This document shows positions 56,310-64,000 of a DNA stretch of 64,000 nt, one piece after another (position 1 is the stretch's first letter; each line of letters starts with the position of its first letter). A program made the translations under genes and the position numbers. This DNA comes from an uncultured Bifidobacterium sp. (GTDB taxonomy: Bacteria; Actinomycetota; Actinomycetes; Actinomycetales; Bifidobacteriaceae): contig NZ_CAUEQY010000003.1 in assembly GCF_959020145.1 (NCBI RefSeq), forward strand, positions 84,264-148,263, given 5' to 3'. The notes beneath the pieces are model-generated. The model saw only the letters and a program-made list of their open reading frames with translations, was not told where the DNA came from and did not search any database.

Positions 56310-57113
56310 TCACGCCGTCATCAATGCGGATAACGCGTCGTCATCCTGGAAAGCAATTCGAGTGTCGTCCGATTCGGATGCCGTTCCGGCTTCGGTCCAC
56401 AAATCCGTTCCCGGCTTCCGGCTGTACCGGTAGACCGCCGCCGGCCTGTTACGGCCGATCCGCAGTTTCTCACCGGTGTCTTCCAACAGTCCGGAAGCGA
56501 GCATTTTACGGCGGAAATTCGCCAAATCGATACGCTGTCCGGCAATCGCCTCGTACACGTCATGCAGTTGGCTCAACGTGAATCGCTCGCCCACCAATCG
56601 AGTGGCGATGTCAGGCGATTCGATTTTGCCGCGAAGCCGGTTCATGGCGTATTCGACGATGGTGCGATGGTCGAACGCAAGTTCCGGAAGATGGTTGACG
56701 GGGAACCACTTGACGTTGTCCCCTCCGGCGAAGTCGATTCGTCCATCGGCCTCGCCCACCAGGGCCCAGTACACGATGGACACCATCGGCAGACCGCCAT
56801 GCGAACGTGCCGGATCGCCGAACGTGTAAAGCTGCTCAAGATATTTCGGATGCAGCGACGTCGTCGATTCCAGTGCGGCATACGCCGACTGTTCCAATGA
56901 ATGGTCGGCCCTCAGACCGCCTCCCGGCAACGCCCATTGCCCCAAAAAAGGCTGACGGACGCGTTTGACCAGCGGCATCCACAGGGTGGAGCCCATGCCG
57001 GACGAAGCGGCACCAGCGCCCACATCTGACTGCGGAACCGGTCCCAAAGCCAGAATCACCACGGATACGCCGACCTGCGGAGGCTGCTTGCGCCGTTCCG
57101 AGACATTGCCCAT
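56310..57113 (-). CDS. nrtR: NrtR-type NUDIX-wHTH regulator of NAD metabolism
   Basis: 267 residues. An N-terminal NUDIX-like domain (about 12-160) keeps GQWALPGGGLRADHSLEQSAYAALE but lacks the full REx2EE signature, as in NrtR, which binds ADP-ribose without hydrolysing it. The C-terminal winged helix-turn-helix (about 170-245) has FTLSQLHDVYEAIAGQRIDLANFRRKMLASGLLEDTGEKLRIGRNRPAAVYRY. It would repress NAD-salvage genes. TTG 57119 with AGAGG at good spacing is an alternative start. It is followed by niaP; the operator is at 57168. Confidence 0.85.
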   Translation of the reverse strand: MGNVSERRKQPPQVGVSVVILALGPVPQSDVGAGAASSGMGSTLWMPLVKRVRQPFLGQWALPGGGLRADHSLEQSAYAALESTTSLHPKYLEQLYTFGDPARSHGGLPMVSIVYWALVGEADGRIDFAGGDNVKWFPVNHLPELAFDHRTIVEYAMNRLRGKIESPDIATRLVGERFTLSQLHDVYEAIAGQRIDLANFRRKMLASGLLEDTGEKLRIGRNRPAAVYRYSRKPGTDLWTEAGTASESDDTRIAFQDDDALSALMTA

Positions 57114-57167
57114 GATCAATTGATGGCCTCTTCCAATACTTCGAATTGCTTACAGGAAAGGAGTCTA

Positions 57168-57196
57168 ACACTTATAGTCAACATGACTATAAGTGT
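57168..57196. promoter_or_regulatory. NrtR operator (perfect palindrome)
   Basis: Half-site ACACTTATAGTCA and its exact inverted complement TGACTATAAGTGT are separated by three bases. The 13-3-13 bp palindrome is 55 bases before the nrtR ATG. Such TATAGTC/GACTATA-type elements are seen for NrtR proteins. Autoregulation of nrtR-niaP is inferred. Confidence 0.75.
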
Positions 57197-57216
57197 GTCG
57201 AGTCGCTCATAAACAC

Positions 57217-57240
57217 CAAGAGCCCCCAACGGGGCTCTTG
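57217..57240 (-). terminator. Terminator after parA
   Basis: The stem CAAGAGCCCC / GGGGCTCTTG, with a 4-base loop, lies directly after the parA stop at 57247. Confidence 0.8.
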
Positions 57241-57246
57241 CAAAGT

Positions 57247-58086
57247 TCAGGCCACGATGTCGTTGGCGATCAGCTCGCGGGCCACTTCACGGTATTCCTT
57301 CGCCGTCTTGTGGTTCGGCGCGTAGATGGTGATCGGCGCGGCCGCCACCGTGGAATCCGGCAGCTTGATGGAACGCGAAATCACGGAATGGAACACCTTG
57401 CCTTGGAACGCCTCGTAGATACGCTGCAACACCTCCTCGCAATGCAGGGTACGGGTGTACATGGTGACCAGCACGCCATACACTTCAAGGCTCGGATTGA
57501 TGCGCGACTGCACCTTCTCGATGGATTGCATGAGCAGCGCCACGCCACGCAGCGCGAAGAATTCGGCAGCGACCGGAATGATCACACCGTCGGCCGCGGT
57601 CAACGCGTTCACCGTCAGCAGGCCCAACGATGGCTGGCAGTCGATGATGATCACGTCGTACTCGTCCTTGACCTGGCGCAGCACACCGGCAAGCACCTGC
57701 TCACGTCCCACTTCGGTGACCAGTTGCACTTCGGCGGCGGACAGATCGATGTTGGCCGGCATAATGTCGAGATTCTCGAAATCGGTGTGGTGAATCACGC
57801 TGTGCACGTCCATGCGCGGATTGAACAACGCCGTGTACACGGTGTCCTCCACCGCGTTGGCGTTGATGCCGAGACCCACCGTGGCGGCGCCTTGCGGATC
57901 GAAGTCGACGATCAGCACGCGCCTGCCGTATTGGCTTAGCGCGCCGCCGATATTGATGGAACTGGTGGTCTTGCCGACGCCACCCTTCTGGTTGCACATG
58001 GCGATGACCCTTGCCGGACCGTGCGTCTGCAGCGGCTCCGGTGCGGGAAACGTCTCATAATCACGTCCAAGCAAATCCGTAGGCAT
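57247..58086 (-). CDS. parA: ParA-family chromosome partitioning ATPase
   Basis: 279 residues. The deviant Walker A CNQKGGVGKTT near residue 31, Walker A' VDFDPQGAATVGLG and Walker B DVIIIDCQPSLGLLTVNAL mark a Soj/ParA protein. It lies downstream of xerD, the actinobacterial order xerD-parA-scpA-scpB, but scpAB do not follow here. It may assist chromosome or cargo positioning; no ParB gene is present in the window, and no parS site was noticed. Confidence 0.9.
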   Translation of the reverse strand: MPTDLLGRDYETFPAPEPLQTHGPARVIAMCNQKGGVGKTTSSINIGGALSQYGRRVLIVDFDPQGAATVGLGINANAVEDTVYTALFNPRMDVHSVIHHTDFENLDIMPANIDLSAAEVQLVTEVGREQVLAGVLRQVKDEYDVIIIDCQPSLGLLTVNALTAADGVIIPVAAEFFALRGVALLMQSIEKVQSRINPSLEVYGVLVTMYTRTLHCEEVLQRIYEAFQGKVFHSVISRSIKLPDSTVAAAPITIYAPNHKTAKEYREVARELIANDIVA

Positions 58087-58184
58087 ACCGTTTACCTTAC
58101 CAACATCCTCGTGTCAAAAACTCCACTGTTTCCATGCTAGCCCATCATCGCCGTCAGAAACGGCAGCAACACATGCATCTCATG

Positions 58185-59138
58185 CTATCTTGCCCTTGGA
58201 TGCGAGGTCAGATATGTCTCGATGAGGTTCTCCGGGCTTACATGCGTGTAGATCTGCGTGGTGGTGACGCTCGCGTGACCCAGCAGTTCCTGCACGGTGC
58301 GCACGTCGGCCCCGCCTTGGATCAGATGCGTGGCGAAGGAATGGCGCAATGTGTGCGGATGCAGGGGCTTGTCGATATGCGCGCGTTCCCCGGCCGCACG
58401 GATGATCTCCCACACCGATTGCCTTGACAGTCGTTTGCCGCGCTTGTTGAGGAACAACGCGCGTCGTTCGGTGGGCCCTTTCGCCTTCGACTCGAGCTGC
58501 GGCCGTCCGTTTTTGAGGTATCTTGCGATCGCCTCACATGCGTAACTGCCGACCGGCACCAGACGTTGTTTGGAGCCTTTGCCCATCAATCTCGCAACGT
58601 TCGATTCCAAGTCGACATCGTCAAGATTCGCGCCGCACGCTTCCGACACGCGGGCTCCGGTGGCGTACATGAATTCCAGCAACGCCTTGTCGCGCAGCAT
58701 CGCGGGATCGTCGGGCATGTCCGCCATGCCTTCGGATTGAGGCCGATTCTGCGAGACGGGGATCGCGTCCAGCAAACTGGCCACCTCGTCCACAGTGAGC
58801 ACGTCAGGCAGCGTCGTCGCGCCTTTGGGAGCCTTGACCTGTGCCGCAACGTCATTGGATACCACATGTTCGTTCAGTGCGAAGCGATGGAATGCATGGA
58901 TGCTGGCCAGTCTTCGTGCCTTGCTGCGCGCGGATTCTCCGGAATCGTCAAGAAAGGCGATGTATCGTTCCACGTCCTGCGTGGTCACTGCATTAAGGTC
59001 TTGAATGCCTTGCGTCGCAAGCCAGCCGTTGTATTTGCGCAGGTCCGAGTCATATGCGCGCACCGTGGCTTTCGCAAGTCCTCGTTCCACGTCGATGTAC
59101 GCGAGGAACTGATCAATCAAGCGTTCGATATCCGTCAT
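58185..59138 (-). CDS. xerD: Tyrosine recombinase XerD
   Basis: 317 residues. The N-terminal SAM-like domain starts MTDIERLIDQFLAYIDVERGLAKATVRAYDSDLRKY; catalytic residues are Arg in TGARVSEACG, Lys in GKGSKQRLVPV, HTLRHSFATHLI, GHASVTTTQIYTHV and the nucleophile Tyr within it. It partners XerC (44798) at dif under FtsK control. It precedes parA by 98 bases. Confidence 0.93.
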   Translation of the reverse strand: MTDIERLIDQFLAYIDVERGLAKATVRAYDSDLRKYNGWLATQGIQDLNAVTTQDVERYIAFLDDSGESARSKARRLASIHAFHRFALNEHVVSNDVAAQVKAPKGATTLPDVLTVDEVASLLDAIPVSQNRPQSEGMADMPDDPAMLRDKALLEFMYATGARVSEACGANLDDVDLESNVARLMGKGSKQRLVPVGSYACEAIARYLKNGRPQLESKAKGPTERRALFLNKRGKRLSRQSVWEIIRAAGERAHIDKPLHPHTLRHSFATHLIQGGADVRTVQELLGHASVTTTQIYTHVSPENLIETYLTSHPRAR

Positions 59139-59320
59139 CGTGGTCCTCCGTTTGCATCGTCATCATTTGTCGTGTCCGTTCCGTCACGTTCCCGTACGGA
59201 ACGCGTTGCCCGCATGGAGGATTCCAAGGACGTTCGTTCCAAGTGGAAGCCGTCATTGGATGGAAATCAACATTCCGGAAAGTCTATTCAAAGTATCCGG
59301 TATGGGGAACGCGATACGCA

Positions 59321-59354
59321 AGAACCCCCGTCCGTTTGCCGGATCGGGGGTTCT
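59321..59354 (-). terminator. Terminator of the infC-rpmI-rplT operon
   Basis: Outer stem AGAACCCCCG / CGGGGGTTCT and inner stem TCCG / CGGA form a strong hairpin 30 bases beyond rplT. Little T follows. Confidence 0.75.
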
Positions 59355-59383
59355 GAAGTTCACAGGTGAACCGTCGGGGAAAC

Positions 59384-59767
59384 TCAGGCTTCCTTCGGAG
59401 CGTTCACGTCAGCCGGAAGAGCGGCCTTGGCCTGCTCGACGATGGCCTTGAAAGCCTCCGGATCGGAGACGGCCAGCTCGGCGAGAGCGCGACGATCCAG
59501 CTCGATGCCGGCAAGGTGCAGGCCCTGGATGAAGCGGTTGTAGGTGATGCCTTCGGCGCGGACGGCAGCGTTGATGCGCTGGATCCACAGCTTGCGGAAG
59601 TCGCCCTTGCGAGCCTTGCGGTCGCGGAAGTTGTAGGTAAAGGAGTGCAGCAGCTGCTCCTTGGCCTTACGGTACAGGCGGGAGCGCTGGCCGCGGTAGC
59701 CGGAAGCCCTCTCGAGAACGACGCGACGCTTCTTGTGGGCGTTTACTGCGCGCTTGACACGTGCCAT
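59384..59767 (-). CDS. rplT: 50S ribosomal protein L20
   Basis: 127 residues with the classic start MARVKRAVNAHKKRRVVLERASGYRGQRSRLYRKAKEQLLHSFTYNFRDRK and the body LWIQRINAAVRAEGITYNRFIQGLHLAGIELDRRALAELA. It is an early 23S rRNA binder in assembly of the large subunit. It is last of the infC-rpmI-rplT operon, 52 bases after rpmI. Confidence 0.97.
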   Translation of the reverse strand: MARVKRAVNAHKKRRVVLERASGYRGQRSRLYRKAKEQLLHSFTYNFRDRKARKGDFRKLWIQRINAAVRAEGITYNRFIQGLHLAGIELDRRALAELAVSDPEAFKAIVEQAKAALPADVNAPKEA

Positions 59768-59819
59768 ATTTGATTCCTCAGCTTTCTATTAAGTCTTTGT
59801 TTCTAAGCTCTCGCTATGC

Positions 59820-60014
59820 TCAGCGACCGAGCAGCTTCTTCATGTTCTTGCTCTGGGAAGTGGCCAGAACACCGTCGGCCTTCAGCTCACGGCGCTTACG
59901 AGCGGACTTGTGCTCGAGGTTGTGGCGCATTGCGGAGCCGGCGTGCATCAGCTTGCCGGAACCGGTCACGCGGACGCGCTTGGAAGCGGCGGAATTAGTT
60001 TTCATCTTCGGCAT
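59820..60014 (-). CDS. rpmI: 50S ribosomal protein L35
   Basis: 64 residues, full length: MPKMKTNSAASKRVRVTGSGKLMHAGSAMRHNLEHKSARKRREL. It lies 18 bases after infC and before rplT, the standard order. Confidence 0.97.
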   Translation of the reverse strand: MPKMKTNSAASKRVRVTGSGKLMHAGSAMRHNLEHKSARKRRELKADGVLATSQSKNMKKLLGR

Positions 60015-60032
60015 TGCTGCCCTCCTTGTTTG

Positions 60033-60731
60033 TTACTTCGTTTCGGAAGTCTTCGGTTTGTCGGATGCCACGGCGGCTTTGGCTGCTGCCGCCGCCTGAG
60101 CCTGGGCCTCCTGCTTGGCCGCCAAACGGGCGGCCTGGCGGGCCTGACGCTCGGCACGGGACTGATCGCCACGACGACGCTGCTCGGACTGGGTGTGAAC
60201 CTTCTTGCCCTTCGGCGCGAGCGTCATGATGATGTTGCGGCCTTCCTGCTTCGGAGCGAATTCGACGGTGCCGTATTCCTCCACTTCGCTGGCAAGTCGC
60301 TGCAGCAACTCGACGCCGCCAATCGGTCGCGACTGCTCGCGGCCACGCAGCATGATGGTGACCTTGACCTTGTCTCCGCCGTTCAGGAAGCGCACAACAT
60401 GGCCCTTCTTGACCTCGAAGTCATGGTCGTCGATCTTCAGACGGAAGCGAATTTCCTTGATTTCCGCGGTGCTCTGGTTGCGGCGCGCCTCACGAGCTTT
60501 GATCTTCTCGTTGTACTTGTACTTGCCGTAATCGATGAGCTTGGCGACCGGAGGCTTCGCGTTGGGCGCCACCTCGACGAGATCGAGGTTCGCTTCCTTT
60601 GCCAGGTTCAGTGCGACGGAAGTCGCGATGACTCCCACCTGCTCGCCGTTCGGGCCGATCAGACGCACCTGGGAGACGCGAATCTCGTCGTTAATGCGTG
60701 GTTCGTCGCTGATGATGACTCCAATCCTCAT
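60033..60731 (-). CDS. infC: Translation initiation factor IF-3, likely non-AUG start
   Basis: IF3_N (about EPRINDEIRVSQVRLIGPNGEQVG) and IF3_C (KEIRFRLKIDDHDFEVKKGHVVRFLNGGDKVKVTIMLRGREQSRP) domains are complete, with a long Ala/Lys-rich C-terminal tail. ATG 60731 (MRIGVIISDEP) gives 232 residues but has no Shine-Dalgarno sequence. GGAG at 60719-60722 is five bases from an ATC at 60713-60711 that begins ISDEPRIND, aligning with the non-AUG start known for actinobacterial infC. So the true start is probably ATC 60713, which would allow IF3 autocontrol. It heads the ribosomal operon. Confidence 0.92.
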   Translation of the reverse strand: MRIGVIISDEPRINDEIRVSQVRLIGPNGEQVGVIATSVALNLAKEANLDLVEVAPNAKPPVAKLIDYGKYKYNEKIKAREARRNQSTAEIKEIRFRLKIDDHDFEVKKGHVVRFLNGGDKVKVTIMLRGREQSRPIGGVELLQRLASEVEEYGTVEFAPKQEGRNIIMTLAPKGKKVHTQSEQRRRGDQSRAERQARQAARLAAKQEAQAQAAAAAKAAVASDKPKTSETK

Positions 60732-60951
60732 ATTCCATGCAACGGAACATCCTTTGATTGGCAGTTTTCCAAAGTCTCGATTGTTCAAGGCATGCCAAAA
60801 CGCATCACAACGCGCCGTAAACCCGTAAGAGCGGCTTACATATCTCACCGAGACGACCGGTGGAAGGCATCTGCCTGAACCCGAGGCCCTGAAAGGCTTC
60901 CAGGTGGGGATATCCCGCTTTCTTGATTTCTCAAGCCTTGTAAATAATACC

Positions 60952-60992
60952 ACACCCCGGGACCAGCGCGTGTCGCACCGGTCCCGGGGTGT
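60952..60992 (-). terminator. Terminator after asnB
   Basis: A perfect 13-bp stem, ACACCCCGGGACC / GGTCCCGGGGTGT, has a 15-base loop and T-rich sequence (TATTATTT) after it on the minus strand. The infC promoter probably starts close by. Confidence 0.8.
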
Positions 60993-61019
60993 TCGTCACC
61001 ATTCGGACGGCATCCGCTG

Positions 61020-62906
61020 TCAGGCGATGGCGATGACGTCCGGCTTCTCGCCGTCGTGCACGAAGTAGACGTCGTACCACGTCAGGAATGAGTACACGGT
61101 CCAGATCTTGCGGCGATCGTCGGTTTTGCCGGCATAGTTGTCGTCGATCATCTTCAGCAGCGCGTCCTGGTCGAAGAACTGGCTGACGTAATCGCGTTCG
61201 AACACGGAACGGACGTACTTGTAGAACTTCTCCTCACGCAGCCACTTCTTGATCGGCACCGGGAAGCCAAGCTTCTCACGGTCGTACCATTCCTTGGGCA
61301 GATGACGTCCCGCCGCCTGGCGGAACGCGTATTTCGTGTTCTCGTCGGTGATGAGGTACTTGGTCGGCACCTGCTCGGCCACGCCCATGAGCTCCTTGTC
61401 GAGCAGCGGCACACGCAATTCCAGCGAATGCGCCATGGTCATCTTGTCGGCCTTGAGCAGAATGTCACCCGGCATCCACTGATGCATGTCAAGGTACTGC
61501 TTCTTCTTCAGTTCGCTCAGACCCTTGCCTTCCACACGCGCATACGTCTTGTCGACGATGCTTTGCACGCTCGGCGCCTTGCGGTATTCAGGCTTGAGCA
61601 GCTGTTCGGACTGCGATTCCTCAAACACACGTGCCTGTCCGATGAAGCTTTCCTCGGCCGGCGCAAGATTGGCGTACAGATGCCATGCGCCCGGGAAGGT
61701 CTTGCCCTTGCAGAACCGGGCGATCGCCTTGCGCGCGCCGGCTGGCAGATGCGTGAGCCAGCGAGTCACCACCTTGATGGGCTTGAATTTGGTGTGCACG
61801 CCGTAGTCGATGTATCCGGCGAACAACTCGTCGGCGCCTTCGCCGCTCAGCACCACCTTCACGTCTTTGGCGGCCAATGCGGACAGGAAGTACAGCGGCA
61901 CGCAGCTCGGATTGGAGTCCGGCTCGTCGAGATGCCATTGGATGCGCGGGAACGCGGCGAACGCCTCCTCGTCGGTCAACGACTCGGCGGTGTTGTTCAG
62001 TTTGAGCAGTTCCGCCAGTTCGCCGGCCTGCTGCGATTCGTTGTACGTGCCTTTGCCGAAACCGATCGAATACGTGTGCTGCGGACGCGCCACGGCGGCG
62101 ACGTAGCTGGAGTCGACACCGCTCGACAGGAAGGAGCCGACCTCCACATCGGCGATCTGGTGCGCCTTGACGGAATCGCACACCGTCTGGTCGATCGAGT
62201 TCACCAGCTCGCCCAGCTTCTGCTTGCCTTCGCGGAAATCCTCGTCGTAATACCGGTGGATGTCCATCTTGCCATCCCGGTACGTGAAATAGTGCCCTTC
62301 CGGCAGCTTGTAGACGCCTTTGAAGAAGGTCTCACCGATCGCCGGATACTGGAAGGTCATATACGGCTTCAACGCCTCGGCGTTGAGCTCCTTGACGAAA
62401 TCGGGGTGGCGCAACAGGCTCTTGATCTCCGACGCGTACATGAACGTGCCGTTCATCTTCGCATAGTAGAAGGGCTTGATGCCGAAATGGTCGCGCGCGC
62501 CGAACAGCTCCTGCTTGTTCTTGTCCCAGATCACGAAAGTGAACATGCCACGTACGCGCTGCAGCAAATCCACACCCCACTGCTCATAGCCGTGCAGCAG
62601 CACCTCGGTATCGCTTTTGGTGGTGAAGGTGTGTCCGGCCGCGATCAATTCCTCACGCAGCGTCTGATAGTTGTAGATCTCGCCGTTGAAGGTGATGACC
62701 TTCGAACCATCCTCGTTGTAGATGGGCTGCTGGCCGCCGCCGAGGTCGATGATGCTGAGCCTTCGATGGCCGAGCGCCGCATGCTCGTCGATGTAATGGC
62801 CTTCGCTGTCCGGCCCGCGATGCGCGATCATGTCGGTCATACGTTGGAGGACCGGGCATTTCACGTCAATGGGCATATCGTTGACGAAACCAGCAATTCC
62901 GCACAT
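61020..62906 (-). CDS. asnB: Asparagine synthase (glutamine-hydrolysing)
   Basis: 628 residues. The N-terminal glutaminase needs its Cys2, present in MCGIAGFVND at ATG 62906; RLSIIDLGGGQQPIYNEDG and GEIYNY follow. The synthetase half has the PP-loop SFLSSGVDSS and VLSGEGADELFAGY. It forms asparagine from aspartate, glutamine and ATP. The longer frame from 63011 would bury the catalytic Cys and is rejected. Divergent from the thiamine pyrophosphokinase gene. Confidence 0.95.
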   Translation of the reverse strand: MCGIAGFVNDMPIDVKCPVLQRMTDMIAHRGPDSEGHYIDEHAALGHRRLSIIDLGGGQQPIYNEDGSKVITFNGEIYNYQTLREELIAAGHTFTTKSDTEVLLHGYEQWGVDLLQRVRGMFTFVIWDKNKQELFGARDHFGIKPFYYAKMNGTFMYASEIKSLLRHPDFVKELNAEALKPYMTFQYPAIGETFFKGVYKLPEGHYFTYRDGKMDIHRYYDEDFREGKQKLGELVNSIDQTVCDSVKAHQIADVEVGSFLSSGVDSSYVAAVARPQHTYSIGFGKGTYNESQQAGELAELLKLNNTAESLTDEEAFAAFPRIQWHLDEPDSNPSCVPLYFLSALAAKDVKVVLSGEGADELFAGYIDYGVHTKFKPIKVVTRWLTHLPAGARKAIARFCKGKTFPGAWHLYANLAPAEESFIGQARVFEESQSEQLLKPEYRKAPSVQSIVDKTYARVEGKGLSELKKKQYLDMHQWMPGDILLKADKMTMAHSLELRVPLLDKELMGVAEQVPTKYLITDENTKYAFRQAAGRHLPKEWYDREKLGFPVPIKKWLREEKFYKYVRSVFERDYVSQFFDQDALLKMIDDNYAGKTDDRRKIWTVYSFLTWYDVYFVHDGEKPDVIAIA

Positions 62907-63081
62907 TATCTGCAATCCCTTCAAAACAAACTCGGTGTCAGTGTACCAGCATCCGCATGTCGAAAAACCGCCGCCGCGCCTCCGAACCGATTCATGCGTG
63001 ACAATCTCCACAGGTTTCAGACATTTTAGGTATGCCGCATAGCCATGAAAATGACGATTCTTTCCTTTCGTCCGTCACGGC

Positions 63082-63087
63082 TACACT
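63082..63087 (+). promoter_or_regulatory. Candidate -10 element for the thiamine pyrophosphokinase gene
   Basis: TACACT ends seven bases before ATG 63095, which would make the transcript leaderless. The same hexamer sits in the same position before the alarmone synthetase start at 9242. There is no good -35. Confidence 0.35.
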
Positions 63088-63094
63088 ACCGGGT

Positions 63095-63841
63095 ATGGAT
63101 TTCCACGATGCCCGCACCTGCGTGATCTTCGGCGCAGGCGATTATTACGATGAGACCCCTGCGATTCCGGATGACGCCTTCGTCGTCGCCGCGGACGGCG
63201 GCCTCGACCACGCCCGTGCCTTCGGCATCGACGCCGATTTCGTGGTCGGCGACTTCGATTCGATTACCGGCGGACGCCCCACGCAAAACGACCACACCAT
63301 CGCATTGCCTTCGGAAAAGGACGATCCCGACCTGCTGTCGGCTTTGAAGATCGGCTGGCTGCGCGGCGCGCGCACGTTCCACATATACGGCGCGCTCGGC
63401 GGACGAATCGACCATACGATTTCCAATATTCAGCTTATGGCGCTACTGGCCGACCGTGGCGCGACCGGCTACCTGCACGGCGACGGATCGATCGTCACCG
63501 CGATCTGCGACGGCGCGCTCGATTTCCCGGCGGACGACGCCGTTGCGGGACGCATGGTCTCCGTGTTCTCCCACAGCGATATCTCGACCGGCGTAAGCGA
63601 AACGGGATTGAAATACGAGCTGCACCACGCCGACATGAGCAGCACGCGCGTCAACGGACTGAGCAACGAGTTCCTTGCCGGCAGGCCGTCCCGCATCACG
63701 GTGGAGCATGGCACGCTCATCGTCACGTTCCCCATCGAGGCTCCCCTGCCGCACGTGGCGCGATGGCATGGCTTCTCCGGAGATCTCGGTGCATTGGACA
63801 CGGACGTGTCCTCTGCGCTGGTCGAGCCAAGCGGCCGTTGA
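63095..63841 (+). CDS. thiN: Thiamine pyrophosphokinase
   Basis: 248 residues. TPK catalytic domain with CVIFGAGDYYDE, FVVAADGGLDHARAFGIDADFVVGDFDSI and the Asp-rich SEKDDPDLLSALKIGWLRGARTFHIYGALGGRIDHTISNIQLM; thiamine-binding C-terminal part with ETGLKYEL. It makes thiamine diphosphate from thiamine and ATP. ATG 63095 is preferred, as the domain starts immediately; ATG 63032 would add 21 residues and has poor spacing. Confidence 0.9.
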   Translation: MDFHDARTCVIFGAGDYYDETPAIPDDAFVVAADGGLDHARAFGIDADFVVGDFDSITGGRPTQNDHTIALPSEKDDPDLLSALKIGWLRGARTFHIYGALGGRIDHTISNIQLMALLADRGATGYLHGDGSIVTAICDGALDFPADDAVAGRMVSVFSHSDISTGVSETGLKYELHHADMSSTRVNGLSNEFLAGRPSRITVEHGTLIVTFPIEAPLPHVARWHGFSGDLGALDTDVSSALVEPSGR

Positions 63842-63912
63842 ACGCATGCGGGACATGCATGTGAGCGTTCACTGAAAATCGCACTGCATTTTGGAACACG
63901 CGCCTCGGAACG

Positions 63913-63942
63913 TTGCCCTAAGTACAGGTGACGCACTACAGT
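63913..63942 (+). promoter_or_regulatory. Promoter candidate pointing out of the window
   Basis: TTGCCC (63913-63918), an 18-base spacer and TACAGT (63937-63942) form a good sigma-70-type promoter on the plus strand. The transcript would leave the window; a short ATG frame at 63961 stays open, but nothing identifies it. Confidence 0.35.
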
Positions 63943-64000
63943 GGACGGTGTTGGTAAACAATGGCTTCAGTGTGCCTGGCACACGCGTGGCCTACCCTAA

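Noticed and set aside
63961..64000. Possible start of another gene (ATG GCT TCA...) at the window end
   Set aside because: Only 13 codons are visible, with no ribosome binding site and a GTGTGCC/GGCACAC hairpin within it; not enough to call.

Overview
The window looks like a chromosomal segment of a Bifidobacterium (high-GC Actinobacteria). The evidence is the gene content and order: a miaB-miaA-ftsK-pgsA-pncC-clgR-DUF3046-recA-recX block, the actinobacterial DUF3159/DUF3710 pair, an actinobacterial CGAAC-N4-GTTCG LexA box at recA, a ClgR regulator next to recA, a fused Opp ATPase, nrtR-niaP, and a rich set of LacI-type operators. No rRNA, tRNA, CRISPR array, prophage or complete insertion sequence was recognised. 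Most of it is ordinary core genome with a few accessory islands.

Layout. 1-9.1 kb (minus strand): tRNA modification (miaB, miaA), chromosome segregation (ftsK), phospholipid synthesis (pgsA), pncC, the stress regulator clgR, DUF3046, recA and the start of recX. 9.2-13 kb: a small (p)ppGpp synthetase, a DMT transporter, a Bax-inhibitor-1 protein and a DUF5067-like membrane-anchored protein. 13-23 kb: a signalling island with two NarL-type two-component systems, a DUF262/DUF1524/RAMA defence-like protein between them, and an ABC-2 exporter diverging from the second system, whose kinase carries a probable frameshift. 23-28.6 kb: a small accessory/carbohydrate island with a VOC protein, MATE exporter, sugar O-acetyltransferase, AraC and LacI regulators and a gutted GH32-like hydrolase with LacI-type operators. 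28.6-38.5 kb: aconitase, a CtpE-like P-type ATPase, a one-lobe binding lipoprotein, an RNA methyltransferase, DUF3159, DUF3710 and exonuclease III.

38.5-45.7 kb holds a complete oligopeptide importer (binding lipoprotein, two permeases, fused ATPase) and a XerC-type recombinase. 45.9-49.9 kb is a MacB/LolCDE-like ABC module with a small SH3-like protein. 50-54.7 kb has pheA-tyrA, a small membrane protein and typA. 54.9-57.2 kb is the NAD-related nrtR-niaP pair with a perfect 13-3-13 bp palindromic operator. 57.2-63.8 kb holds parA and xerD, the infC-rpmI-rplT ribosomal operon (infC probably with an AUC start), asnB and a thiamine pyrophosphokinase.

The best candidates for something undescribed are the DUF262-DUF1524-RAMA protein, which seems to have lost the catalytic His of its HNH motif; the paired LacI-type operators around the decayed GH32 locus; the roughly 95-residue insertion in the first ATPase half of the Opp transporter; and the solitary half-size binding lipoprotein coupled to an RNA methyltransferase. 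Starts were chosen by ribosome binding site and family length. All functions are inferred from sequence only.
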